DNA of 64,000 nt from Pirellula sp. SH-Sr6A (GTDB lineage Bacteria > Planctomycetota > Planctomycetia > Pirellulales > Pirellulaceae): assembly GCF_001610875.1 (NCBI RefSeq), contig NZ_CP011272.1, forward strand, positions 4,755,988 to 4,819,987, written 5' to 3'. A program made the translations under genes and the position numbers. Positions 54,410-63,448 of this stretch are shown one piece after another (position 1 is the first letter of the stretch; each line of letters starts with the position of its first letter). The notes beneath the pieces are model-generated. The model was not told the DNA's origin, searched no databases, and saw only the letters and a program-made list of their open reading frames with translations.

Positions 54410-56544
54410 ACTTCCTCTCCCCTCTTTATGCACTGGCGGCATTGGCGGTGGTCGCTCCTGTTATCTTTCATTTGGTCCGAAGGCGACCGAAGGAAAAAGT
54501 CACCTTCAGCAGCTTGATGTTTCTGGCCCCCGCTCCTCCACGCTTGACGCGAAGCTCCCGCATCGACCATTGGGTGCTCCTTCTATTGCGAGCCGCCGCA
54601 TTGCTTCTGGTGGCTGCGGCGTTCTCACGCCCGTATTGGGATACCCCTACAGCGGGCAATGCGTTGCAGTCTGGCGTAAGACGCGTGATCCTCGTCGATG
54701 CCAGCGCCAGCATGCGCCGGGATGGGATGTGGAGTGAAGCCAAAGCAAGAGCCTCGGAGTGGATTCGCAAATCCGCTCCGGGCGATGTCGTCGCAGTCTA
54801 TGCTTTTCACGAACGAACCGAGCCACTCGTTTCCGTAAGCGAGTCAATGGACACCCGTGAGGGACAGCGCCAGCCCTTGGCACTCCAAGCGATCGATCGC
54901 CTTCAACCGACTTGGTTTACCGCACGACTTGGGCAAGCGATCCAATCCGCGCTCGACGCTTCGCAGGTCGATAGCGACGAAGACTCGGAATCTCCCCCCG
55001 AGCGGATCGATCTCGTAGTCATCTCCGACTTTCAACAGTCGATGAAGCTCGACGAACTCGCCTCGATCGCTTGGCCGGCCGGCGCGCAATTTCATCCGGT
55101 GATCCTTCCGCAGAGCCCGAAGCAAGCCAGCAACGCGCGAGCGATTCTGCTTGAGGACGAAGCGAAATCAGATCCAGAGCTGTCCGAAGTCGCTTCCCTC
55201 ATTCCCGGGGCAAACGCGGCCACATTTCGAGCCCGGGTCGCAAACGGGCGCGACAGCGAGAACGAACGGTTCCAATTGATGTGGCTCGATTCCCAATCCA
55301 AACTCCTCGCGGGAAGCCCACCGCTCGAGTCGACAGTGCTACGCGGGAAATCGCAAATCGTAAGACTGAACTCCATACCAGAAAACGCCGTCTGCCTGGA
55401 GCTTCAAGGGGACAGCGTCCCATTTGACAATCGATTTTATTTCGCGCCTAAGAAGAGGATTGCGAAGTCTGTCCTCGCCATCGAGCCATCTCGAAGCGAG
55501 CCGATCGAGTCGTTGGGTTTCTTTCTCCAGCAAGTTCCCTTAGGAAATGCCAAGTACGACGTCATTTTGAAACAGGTCATCTCGACCGATGGGGTCGACG
55601 AAGAGCAGTGGAAGGATACCGTTCTGGCGTTTGCTTCGGCGCAGACAAGTGTTCAAGACCTGAAGAAGTTGAGGGCATTCGCGGAATCGGGAGGGCATGT
55701 GGTTTGGGTTTGGGACCAACCTGCAACCGAGTCCGCTAACGACTTGGGGGGCATCTATCAGCAAGTATTTGGTGCGAACATTGGCCAGATCACCGAGGCG
55801 AATGTGAAGCAGTACGCGATGCTCGAAAGAATTCAGTTTTCAAGTTATCTTTTTCGATCGCTGTCAGATCCCAAGTTCAATGACTTTACCAAGATCCGTA
55901 TCTGGAGACATCGCGATGTCGAGCTTTCAGAACCTGACAAGTGGCAAGTTCTGGCTTCGTTCGACAATCGCATGCCCGCCGTATTCGAACAGAAAGTCGG
56001 AGCAGGAAGCTGGACCATTTTTGCTACTGGCTGGCAGCCAATCGAAAGCCAATTAGCTTTATCGAGCAAATTCGTGCCGATCATCGTGAACCGCATCGAA
56101 GCTTCGCTCCCAGTCGCGAGCTATGCGAATCAAATGCGGGTAGGTGAATCGATCCGTGTCCCAGCCGAAACGATACTGGAGAATGTGACAAACGGTAGCA
56201 CCGAAGTGCCGCGATCCAACAGCGAGGTCGAGTGGTTCCCCAAGGAGCCAGGTCTGTTTCGCCTCGTGGGTCCTGGGGAGAGTCAAAGCGAGATCGCGGT
56301 GAACATCGCCGAATCCGAATCCGAAGTTGCACAACACGACCTACAACGCATAGCGCAGACCGGCGTTCCACTGTCGGAGCCGGGGGATGGAGAGCGAAAC
56401 GAGGGGCTTCAAAGACAATTGCGAGCCGTGGAACTGGAATCGAGCCAGAGCAGCTGGCGATGGCTTCTGTGCGGCGTACTGGGACTCATTGGATTCGAGT
56501 CTTTGTGGAGTCTTAGACGGCGTACTTCAGAAGGCGCCATGTAG
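54406..56544 (+). CDS. BatA-type membrane protein with vWFA domain
   Basis: A 712-aa protein. The N-terminus has the aerotolerance-regulator BatA segment (NFLSPLYALAALAVVAPVIF then HLVRRRPKEKVTFSSLMFL) and a second helix near residue 60. A vWFA domain with VDASASMRRDG (DxSxS) follows (about 85-260). A long beta-rich region of about 400 residues comes next, and a final helix (WLLCGVLGLIGFESLW) near residue 690 anchors the C-terminus. It should sit in the membrane with the domains exposed on one side. Start ATG 54406 overlaps the DUF58 stop, indicating translational coupling. Confidence 0.85.
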   Translation: MNFLSPLYALAALAVVAPVIFHLVRRRPKEKVTFSSLMFLAPAPPRLTRSSRIDHWVLLLLRAAALLLVAAAFSRPYWDTPTAGNALQSGVRRVILVDASASMRRDGMWSEAKARASEWIRKSAPGDVVAVYAFHERTEPLVSVSESMDTREGQRQPLALQAIDRLQPTWFTARLGQAIQSALDASQVDSDEDSESPPERIDLVVISDFQQSMKLDELASIAWPAGAQFHPVILPQSPKQASNARAILLEDEAKSDPELSEVASLIPGANAATFRARVANGRDSENERFQLMWLDSQSKLLAGSPPLESTVLRGKSQIVRLNSIPENAVCLELQGDSVPFDNRFYFAPKKRIAKSVLAIEPSRSEPIESLGFFLQQVPLGNAKYDVILKQVISTDGVDEEQWKDTVLAFASAQTSVQDLKKLRAFAESGGHVVWVWDQPATESANDLGGIYQQVFGANIGQITEANVKQYAMLERIQFSSYLFRSLSDPKFNDFTKIRIWRHRDVELSEPDKWQVLASFDNRMPAVFEQKVGAGSWTIFATGWQPIESQLALSSKFVPIIVNRIEASLPVASYANQMRVGESIRVPAETILENVTNGSTEVPRSNSEVEWFPKEPGLFRLVGPGESQSEIAVNIAESESEVAQHDLQRIAQTGVPLSEPGDGERNEGLQRQLRAVELESSQSSWRWLLCGVLGLIGFESLWSLRRRTSEGAM

Positions 56545-56612
56545 CGAGCCGGTTCGGTCCCAGGCAAGCGACGGGCAAGGCTGATGAGGCGTTTCGCAGC
56601 CGCCTCCCAGGC

Positions 56613-56906
56613 CTAGGACTCTCCACGGGCACGCAAAATGCGGTCCATTTCCGCTGCGATCAGCGCCCCTGCTTTGGCAAGCTCCGCGATTCGGTCGTTG
56701 GGGGTAGGTTCCCAGGCATCCAGAGACCAAGGCCAATCCTTGGGAATTCCAAATGTGTCGAACATTCGACGATCTGACGGGGTGGCGTACACCGTTGCGG
56801 CCAAAGCCAGCTCGCCATTATCCAACTCGTCGTCCTGTTCGACCGTGCGAGCTGCAAGTTCTTTTTGTCGCCCGAATTCCAAAGCGATCCGTTCCAATCC
56901 GTTCAC
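56613..56906 (-). CDS. Small phage-type hypothetical protein
   Basis: A 97-aa protein of the kind found in phage genomes and genomic islands. It opens MNGLERIALEFGRQKELAAR and carries the conserved pattern DDELDNGELALAATVYATPS, WPWSLDAWEPTPNDRIAELA, KAGALIAAEMDRIL. The function of the group is unknown. Here it is isolated, without other phage genes. It is transcribed away from the preceding BatA gene and toward it. Confidence 0.7.
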   Translation of the reverse strand: MNGLERIALEFGRQKELAARTVEQDDELDNGELALAATVYATPSDRRMFDTFGIPKDWPWSLDAWEPTPNDRIAELAKAGALIAAEMDRILRARGES

Positions 56907-57125
56907 CGTTTTTCTCCTCCGGCGCCTTCAGGTCGTGGTTGCAACTCAACGAACAATGCGTGTGGGCACAATACGAATGGGCGCAATACGACTGGTCGCA
57001 GTGCGTGGGTAGAGCGTAGGAAAGGGCTATAGGAAATTTGTGTTATGAAACGGAATTGTGCAAGTTCAATTCCGAGTTGGACCTCAAGAAGACTTCGAAT
57101 ATCGAGCCATTCGGTGGGCGCATTA

Positions 57126-58427
57126 TTATTCGGGTAGGGGTTTGATTTCGGCGGGAAACGGTTGACTCGCGATTTCTACTGGCTCGGAGAACCGTTTGAG
57201 CCGGAATGAGAATGCGACGGCAGCGCATCCAAACATCGCGGCGATGCCGCCAGCCAAACCGAAATGGGTCAATGGTCCTCCCTCGGTAGCCTCCCCCACG
57301 ATAGAGCCCGTGATGGCCGGCCCGATCGCAGTCCCGAAATGCGTTACGGCCGAATTGAGGTTCATAAAGGCACCTCGCAGTTTGGGATTCGAAGCTTGCA
57401 GCATCATCGCTTGGGCGGGGACACTCCGGCCGCTCGCGAGCACCATAAAGCAACTCGTCGCGGCCACCGCTCCCACCAGCGAAACACGAGGGAGGTGGGT
57501 GATCATCAACGTCATGAAAACCGCGCCGATCGCACAAAACAAAAACAATGGTTTGGCGCCGAATCGGTCCGTCGCCCAACCAATGATGTTGAGCGACACC
57601 AACGTAAACATGCCGGCCACGGAATAAATGATGGGCAGATCTTCGGCCGTCCGACCGCAATTCGCCTGCAGGTATGGTGCAATAAACGGAACAATTGTAA
57701 ACGTGCCGAGCACCGTTGTAAGCATCATCGCGAAAGCCCAAGCATGGTTCGGCTCCCTAACAACTTTTACAAACTGCGAAAGAGGCGCATGCCGGACTTC
57801 GGTGCGATGGGATGTTAACGACGGGAGAAAAACCCATGCCACCACCCAGACGATAACCGCTAGCGCACCGATCCCTAAGAAGGGTGCATTCCATTGTCGA
57901 AAGAAAATGGCCAGCCCCAATCCGATCGGCAAACCAACGATCGATGCGACGGCAAACGAGGAAGTCACCACACCGATCGCCTTGCCACGCTGACGATCCG
58001 CGAATACATCCCCGATGATCGCCATCACGCTGGAGGCAGCGAGACCTCCGAACATTCCGGTCAAACTGCGCGCTGCGAGAAGATGCTCGTACCCGGGCGC
58101 TAACCCGCAATAGAACGTCGCCGCGACGAAGCAGCCAAACGAGACGACGAGTACTCGCTTTCGATCAAAGGAATCCACGATGGCGGAACTCAAGATTCCA
58201 GTTACCATCGCTGCGATTCCGTACGCGGACACAATCATCCCAAACTGCTGCGGATTGATATGCAACTGCCGTCGCAACTGGTCGCCGAGGGGCATCACAA
58301 TCACGAAGTCCAGGATGTGTGTAAACTGAATGGCAGCGAGAACTAAGAGAATTCCCCACTGCTGCGTGGAGAACCTGTTTTCGGTCCGTACCTTCGTTCG
58401 GGATCCACCCGTCGTCGTGTCATCCAT
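57126..58427 (-). CDS. Major facilitator superfamily transporter
   Basis: A 433-aa protein with 12 predicted transmembrane helices. It shows the MFS motif A variant between helices 2 and 3 (SAIVDSFDRKRVLVVSF), GDVFADRQRGKAIGVVTS in the first half, and a central cytosolic loop (LTSHRTEVRHAPLSQFVKV). It resembles drug/sugar-efflux (AraJ/YdhP-type) MFS proteins. Substrate is unknown. It lies 57 bp downstream of ilvE on the same strand; no regulator is adjacent. Confidence 0.88.
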   Translation of the reverse strand: MDDTTTGGSRTKVRTENRFSTQQWGILLVLAAIQFTHILDFVIVMPLGDQLRRQLHINPQQFGMIVSAYGIAAMVTGILSSAIVDSFDRKRVLVVSFGCFVAATFYCGLAPGYEHLLAARSLTGMFGGLAASSVMAIIGDVFADRQRGKAIGVVTSSFAVASIVGLPIGLGLAIFFRQWNAPFLGIGALAVIVWVVAWVFLPSLTSHRTEVRHAPLSQFVKVVREPNHAWAFAMMLTTVLGTFTIVPFIAPYLQANCGRTAEDLPIIYSVAGMFTLVSLNIIGWATDRFGAKPLFLFCAIGAVFMTLMITHLPRVSLVGAVAATSCFMVLASGRSVPAQAMMLQASNPKLRGAFMNLNSAVTHFGTAIGPAITGSIVGEATEGGPLTHFGLAGGIAAMFGCAAVAFSFRLKRFSEPVEIASQPFPAEIKPLPE

Positions 58428-58484
58428 TGATATCAGCCTTCTCTTTCCAGAACGAAGGCCTAATCGGTGCCTCCCTGGGATCGG

Positions 58485-59345
58485 TTACTTGCCGTGTACT
58501 AATTTTTTGAATGCGTCAAGGAGTCGCTTCGTCACAACTCCCACCGCTCCGGTCCCAACCGGTCTGCCATCGATCGTGACAACCGGAATCACTTCGGCGG
58601 CGCTCCCGGTTAGGAAACACTCGTCCGCTACGAAGAGATCATGGCGGGTCATTGTTTGCTCGAACGCGACGATTCCAAGCTCCTTTGCAAGATCGAGAAT
58701 GGCGTTCCGCGTGATCCCCTCGAGAATCCCTGCATCCTTCGGTGGCGTCATCAACACTCCCTTTTTCACAATGAAAATGTTATCGCCCGTGCACTCCGCC
58801 ACTTCCCCTTTGTGATTCAGCATGAGGGCTTCGATGCACCCCGCTTGCAATCCCTCGATCTTGGCCATGATATTGTTCAAGTAATTGAGGGACTTGATGC
58901 GTGGGCTCAATGCGGCAGGGTGATTGCGGATGGTGGAAGCGGTGATGATCTTCAAACCATTCTCATAGAACTCCGCGGGATAGAGGGAGATGGAGTCCGC
59001 AATGATGATGACTTGAGGATCGCTGGTCTTGTTGGGGTCCAATCCGAGTGATCCCGCACCGCGTGTCACCACCAACCGAATGTAGGCATCGACAAGATTG
59101 TTTTTCTGCAGCGTCGCGTAGGTCGCCTTTTCCATCTCCTCTTTCGAAATGGGGATCTCCAAACAGATCGCGCGAGCGGACTCGTATAAGCGGTCTAAAT
59201 GTTCCCGCAGTCGAAAGACCTTCCCCGAATAACTACGCATCCCCTCAAACACACCGTCACCGTACAAGAGACCATGGTCGTAGACGCTAATCTTTGCGTC
59301 TTCTTTGTCATAGAACTTGCCGTTGATATAGATTTGAAGGGCCAT
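58485..59345 (-). CDS. ilvE: Branched-chain amino acid aminotransferase
   Basis: A 286-aa fold-type IV PLP enzyme. It begins IYINGKFYDKEDAKISVYDH then GLLYGDGVFEGMRSY, has the PLP Lys in LSPRIKSLNYLNNIMAKIE, and carries EVAECTGDNIFIVKKG and FLTGSAAEVIPV. It transfers the amino group for Val, Leu and Ile synthesis. A D-amino acid aminotransferase of the same fold is less likely given the GVFEGMRSY and IKSLNYLNN segments. nagA lies 66 bp upstream on the same strand. Confidence 0.92.
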   Translation of the reverse strand: MALQIYINGKFYDKEDAKISVYDHGLLYGDGVFEGMRSYSGKVFRLREHLDRLYESARAICLEIPISKEEMEKATYATLQKNNLVDAYIRLVVTRGAGSLGLDPNKTSDPQVIIIADSISLYPAEFYENGLKIITASTIRNHPAALSPRIKSLNYLNNIMAKIEGLQAGCIEALMLNHKGEVAECTGDNIFIVKKGVLMTPPKDAGILEGITRNAILDLAKELGIVAFEQTMTRHDLFVADECFLTGSAAEVIPVVTIDGRPVGTGAVGVVTKRLLDAFKKLVHGK

Positions 59346-59411
59346 GGGAAAATCGATTCCAGTCGAAAAGGTACGAGGAAATGCCTAGCCCCTGAATTTA
59401 GCAAACCACCG

Positions 59412-60614
59412 CTAATTTGTCAGGGCAATCTTTCCACCGACCAGGACCTGATCGACCTGCAATTGGTTCGTCAAAACAACAAAATCTGCTCGCTTTCCTG
59501 CCGCGATCTCCCCCACCTCCTCGGCAATTCCAGTCCTTTCGGCAGGGGTAAGGGACGCCATGCGAACGGCGTCCACCAAAGGGACACCCACTGCGGTATG
59601 CATGTGGCGAACCATGTTGTCGAGGGCCACTACCGAGCTGGCCAACCCGCCGTCGAGCCCTCTCCCCACCATCCCGTCGCTGAGAATCCAACCACCATCC
59701 TCAGCATCTCCAAACAAATATCGCCCGGGAGGCATATCGAGCGCGCGGTTGCAATCGCTCACCAAGCAGAGTCGGTCCACCCCTTTCATTCTCCAAGCAA
59801 ACCGCAACAACTCGGGGCTCAAATGCCAACCGTCGGCAATCACCTCGGTACTCATCTCCGGCGTCCCCAAAACGAACTCCAACATGCTCCCTTGCATCGG
59901 CGTTCCCAGCCTTGCGCGAACCGACTGCACCGAACTCATCGCACACCAAAAGTGATCGACATGCCGCATGCCTGATTCAAAGGCCTGCTCCATCTCGCTC
60001 CAACTCGAGTTGGAGTGTCCGCAAGTCACCAAGCACCCCCTATCTCTCGCCGCTCGATAAAAAGCTCCCGAACCCTCCAACTCCGCCGCGCAGGTCGCAA
60101 TGCGAATGAGCCCGGTTTGAAAATAGCGTTCGAACTCAGCAGGCATCGGAACTCGACACGCTTCCTTGTTGTGGCAACCCGACTTCTCGGTCGCAAAATA
60201 GGGACCATAAAGATGAATGCCTTCGATCCTAGGCAATGGCCATTTGCCTGTGGGCGTTTCCCTCGCCCCCTTCACGGCATCGATCGTGCGCAATATTTGT
60301 TCGTCACTGGCTGTCGTCGTGGTGGGAAACAGAGTGGTCACACCGTGCTGAAGGTGAGCAGAGCATGATAGCTCAATCGCTTCCTGACTACCATCCATGA
60401 AATCCGCACCCAATCCCCCATGCACATGGATATCGATGAACCCCGGGGAAAGGTAACGCCCCCCCAAATCGATGCGTTTGCCATCCGTCGAAGGTACAAC
60501 TCCGTCGCCTTCACCGAGAACAGCGGTGATGCGCCCTCCATCGCAAACGACAGCCGCGTTGTCAAGAATTCGATCGCGAAGGATCACTCGTGCGTTCTGA
60601 ATAACCAGTTTCAT
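59412..60614 (-). CDS. nagA: N-acetylglucosamine-6-phosphate deacetylase
   Basis: A 400-aa amidohydrolase-superfamily enzyme of normal length: LSPGFIDIHVHGGLGADFMD (metal-site HxH), EGIHLYGPYFATEKSGCHNK, a mid-domain His (CGHSNSSWSEMEQAF), RHVDHFWCAM, and CLVSDCNRALDMPPGRY. It removes acetate from GlcNAc-6-P for amino-sugar use or peptidoglycan recycling. ATG 60614 (MKLVIQNARVILRD) is used; the longer frame upstream has no homology. Its start overlaps the end of the P-loop ATPase gene by 53 bp, so they are probably co-translated. Confidence 0.92.
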   Translation of the reverse strand: MKLVIQNARVILRDRILDNAAVVCDGGRITAVLGEGDGVVPSTDGKRIDLGGRYLSPGFIDIHVHGGLGADFMDGSQEAIELSCSAHLQHGVTTLFPTTTTASDEQILRTIDAVKGARETPTGKWPLPRIEGIHLYGPYFATEKSGCHNKEACRVPMPAEFERYFQTGLIRIATCAAELEGSGAFYRAARDRGCLVTCGHSNSSWSEMEQAFESGMRHVDHFWCAMSSVQSVRARLGTPMQGSMLEFVLGTPEMSTEVIADGWHLSPELLRFAWRMKGVDRLCLVSDCNRALDMPPGRYLFGDAEDGGWILSDGMVGRGLDGGLASSVVALDNMVRHMHTAVGVPLVDAVRMASLTPAERTGIAEEVGEIAAGKRADFVVLTNQLQVDQVLVGGKIALTN

Positions 60615-61269
60615 GTTTTTGCCACCAATCGTACATATCGAACAAAGACTCGCGCACATTCGGCCCATGCCGAAGTCGCGACTCCCTCCACTCCTCCGAC
60701 GAAAGAGCAGCCTCGAGAGTCGCTCTGGGATGTTCGGAAAGCAATTGTGTGAGCACATAGTGCTCCACCGTAGGATCAACCACCGTATTCCATAATGACT
60801 GAAACCCGAAATGCATCCGATGAGAGGTCGCAATACAACGGACCCCGCGTCGACGAACTTGCGCAACCATCCGAATGCGACGCCACAAGGGTAACTGTTC
60901 GAATCCATCCACGAACATCCACTCGGCACTCCCGACCAATGGCCAATCCTGCGTTTCTCGATAGGTCGTGGCTCGGCGCCCTCGCAAACAATGAAGCACC
61001 GCCGTGTCCGAGCGTATACTCTCCACAGCCTCCCGATGCAACTGATGCAGCAACGTCGATTTTCCAGTCCCATGCGGCCCGACAATCAGCCAACAATAGC
61101 CTGGCTGATCCGCTCGACGCATGAGCTCTCCCAACGATCCTCGAGCGCCGAAATGATAAGGGATGACTCCCGGCTGAAAGCAACGAGTGGAAAACGGATT
61201 GGATGGAACGGTGTTCGATAGAGGGGTATTCGTTTGCCCTGTATTCGCTTTCACGATAGTCGATCGCAT
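60562..61269 (-). CDS. Small P-loop ATPase overlapping nagA
   Basis: A 235-aa protein with Walker A in CWLIVGPHGTGKSTLLHQL and Walker B in AEWMFVDGFEQL; ATSHRMHFGF may act as sensor 1. Residues 1-55 are a variable leader. No sensor 2 or AAA+ arginine finger is certain, and no target domain is recognised. It is most like the short planctomycete P-loop NTPases of unknown role. ATG 61269 is chosen over a GTG at 61284. It overlaps the nagA start by 53 bp on the same strand, but its biochemical tie to amino-sugar use is not evident. Confidence 0.7.
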   Translation of the reverse strand: MRSTIVKANTGQTNTPLSNTVPSNPFSTRCFQPGVIPYHFGARGSLGELMRRADQPGYCWLIVGPHGTGKSTLLHQLHREAVESIRSDTAVLHCLRGRRATTYRETQDWPLVGSAEWMFVDGFEQLPLWRRIRMVAQVRRRGVRCIATSHRMHFGFQSLWNTVVDPTVEHYVLTQLLSEHPRATLEAALSSEEWRESRLRHGPNVRESLFDMYDWWQKHETGYSERTSDPSRSNS

Positions 61270-61561
61270 GGTCAGGTTTTGCACTGTCTATTTTGTACGG
61301 GCGATTTTGTACGGGCGAATCCGGAGGAACTGCCCAAAGCAGGCACGGAATTTTCAACGCAGCAACAACGCGTAGCCTGGGTGTCGCAACCCAGGTAACG
61401 ATGTGGCCGAATTGCTTTCGCGATTGTGCGCGTTTTAACAAAGCTTGACGCGCAGCAGTCCAAGAGCCCGCCGGAGCGTCCAAGTAAGATAATCTCACGC
61501 GATGGATGATTGCTAGTCAAGCTTCCCACGCGAGCCGAAATACCAGAACACGGGATGCTCC

Positions 61562-62332
61562 ATGATCCGATTTTCCATTCGATGCGCTGCCTTTTACCTG
61601 ATGCTCGCCTGCGCAGCTGGGCTTAGTTCGTCCCAGCTTCCAGCGAATCCTGCCACGTCGGGTACCATCGAACGAGAGACGCGTGACGTCGCGGGTTGGA
61701 AAGTTCACGTTGCCAAACGATTGCTGGAGTCCGAAGCCAATGCCACCGAGAAGGCACTCGCGGGCCTGAAAAAGATGCTGGACGAAATCGTTCGAGACCT
61801 CCCGCCCCCTGCCGTCGTCGAGTTGAAAAAAGTACCGCTATATATTTCCCCCTCCTACAAACCCGGCCGGAGCGGTGCGGAATTCCACCCCGGAGCAAGC
61901 TGGCTGCGAGAGAACGGTCGGGATCCCGCGATGGCGCTTGGAGTCGAGTTTTCGGGTGTCCAGAACTTCGAAGCAGAGATGAAGCGAATGCCAAACTTTG
62001 CCTTGCACGAACTGGCGCATGCGTATCACTTTCGATTCCTTCCAAAGGGATTTCAAAACGAAGAGATCCAAAATGCATTCCTGCATGCCAAGAAGCTCGG
62101 TATCTACGAACGCGTTGAGCGATCCTTCGGGAATGATTCTCCCAACACGTTCGAACGCGCGTACGGAATGAACAACGCCATGGAGTACTTTGCCGAAACC
62201 ACCGAAGCCTATTTTTCTCGCAATGACTTCTTCCCGTTCACGCGAGAGGAACTTCAAAAGCATGACCCCGCCATGTACTCGTTACTCGAGAATCTCTGGG
62301 GGGTTCGCGCCGCCTCTCCCAGTTCGCCGTAA
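61562..62332 (+). CDS. Secreted gluzincin-type metallopeptidase
   Basis: A 256-aa protein with an N-terminal signal peptide (MIRFSIRCAAFYLMLACAAG, cleavage near SSSQLPA). The zinc motif HELAHAYHF (HExxH) is near residue 148. A downstream Glu in NNAMEYFAETTEAYFSR is placed as the third zinc ligand of a gluzincin. The fold recalls anthrax-lethal-factor-like (M34-type) or similar putative peptidases of planctomycetes. It would act outside the cytoplasm; substrate is unknown. A 24-bp gap separates it from thuA, so the two may share a transcript. Confidence 0.75.
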   Translation: MIRFSIRCAAFYLMLACAAGLSSSQLPANPATSGTIERETRDVAGWKVHVAKRLLESEANATEKALAGLKKMLDEIVRDLPPPAVVELKKVPLYISPSYKPGRSGAEFHPGASWLRENGRDPAMALGVEFSGVQNFEAEMKRMPNFALHELAHAYHFRFLPKGFQNEEIQNAFLHAKKLGIYERVERSFGNDSPNTFERAYGMNNAMEYFAETTEAYFSRNDFFPFTREELQKHDPAMYSLLENLWGVRAASPSSP

Positions 62333-62356
62333 CCCATCACTCACACTCTTCATCCG

Positions 62357-63403
62357 ATGAAAACCCCTTCGTTCGTCCATGCCTGCAGCCTTATTACATG
62401 CCTGCTTCTTCCCACGCTCGCGTCCGCGCAACCAGCCACCGATTCCGATCTTTGGCTAACCTATCCGGGTTCCAATGGCCCAGGCAAGGGAAAACGCATC
62501 GTGCTTATTGCAGCGGAGCAAGAGTACCGATGCGAGCAGTCCATGCCGATGCTGGCGAAGATCCTTTCTTCGCATCACGGTTTCGACTGCACCGTACTCT
62601 TTGGAGTCAATGATCGCGGTGAAGTCGACCCGACCTTGCCTGTCTATCCCGAAAAAGGAAAAGAGTCCGGTTTCCAGGAACATCGCATCCCTGGCTTGGA
62701 ACACCTAGCGACCGCGGATCTAGTTATCTTCTTCACTCGACTCCTAACACTACCGCCAAGCGAGCTTCAGCATATCGTTGAGTATGTTGATTCGGGAAAA
62801 CCATTCATCGCATTGCGTACGGCCAATCACGGATTTCGCGGTCCACTCCCTTACAAGATCGATGGAAAGCAAGTCCGATGGGGAGAGGATATCCTCGGTG
62901 GTACCTTTCTCAATCACCATGGACGATGGCATGCCGACTCCACGCGTGGCTTCTTCGATAAAGACCACTCGCAACATCCCATTCTCACGGGTGTCTCAGA
63001 AATTTGGGGGGATTCGGATGTTTACCGCACCTACAAAGAAGGAACGAGCCTGCCCACAGCTTGCTCAGCTCTCGTTTGGGGACAACCCTTGATGGGCCGC
63101 AAACCCGAAGACGCTCCCAATGAGAAACTAGAACCTCTTCCCGTCGCATGGGTTAAACCCTGGAAGACGAGCACGGGAAACAATGCGAGGGTTTTCCATT
63201 GCACCATGGGGAGCGGCATGGACTTGAAAAATGACGGACTTCGCCGCTTGATCGTCAATGCAATCTACTGGGGACTCCAAATGGAAAATTCCATTTCCGC
63301 GACTCGCAGCGTCGACATCGTAGGTTCCTACCAGCCCCTGGAGAGCGGATTCAATTACAAAGAGTTGGGCGTGCAACCTCGCCCCGTTTCCTATTACAAG
63401 TAA
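62357..63403 (+). CDS. Secreted ThuA-like protein
   Basis: A 348-aa protein with a signal peptide (MKTPSFVHACSLITCLLLPT then LASAQ). The ThuA/type 1 glutamine-amidotransferase-like fold is seen in KRIVLIAAEQEYRCEQSMPM, ADLVIFFTRLLTLPPSELQH, GKPFIALRTANHGF and HCTMGSGMDLKNDGLRRL. Planctomycetes have many ThuA proteins, often linked to sugar or ether degradation. Activity here is unknown. It is followed 46 bp later by a cytochrome c gene, a common planctomycete pairing. Confidence 0.85.
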   Translation: MKTPSFVHACSLITCLLLPTLASAQPATDSDLWLTYPGSNGPGKGKRIVLIAAEQEYRCEQSMPMLAKILSSHHGFDCTVLFGVNDRGEVDPTLPVYPEKGKESGFQEHRIPGLEHLATADLVIFFTRLLTLPPSELQHIVEYVDSGKPFIALRTANHGFRGPLPYKIDGKQVRWGEDILGGTFLNHHGRWHADSTRGFFDKDHSQHPILTGVSEIWGDSDVYRTYKEGTSLPTACSALVWGQPLMGRKPEDAPNEKLEPLPVAWVKPWKTSTGNNARVFHCTMGSGMDLKNDGLRRLIVNAIYWGLQMENSISATRSVDIVGSYQPLESGFNYKELGVQPRPVSYYK

Positions 63404-63448
63404 AGATTCCAATTCCATGATCTCTAACAAATACGTCAAGCAACCATC

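Noticed and set aside
59412-61085. A 557-aa nagA frame starting at 61085
   Set aside because: The first 157 residues have no homology and overlap the P-loop ATPase in another frame; ATG 60614 gives the standard NagA start.
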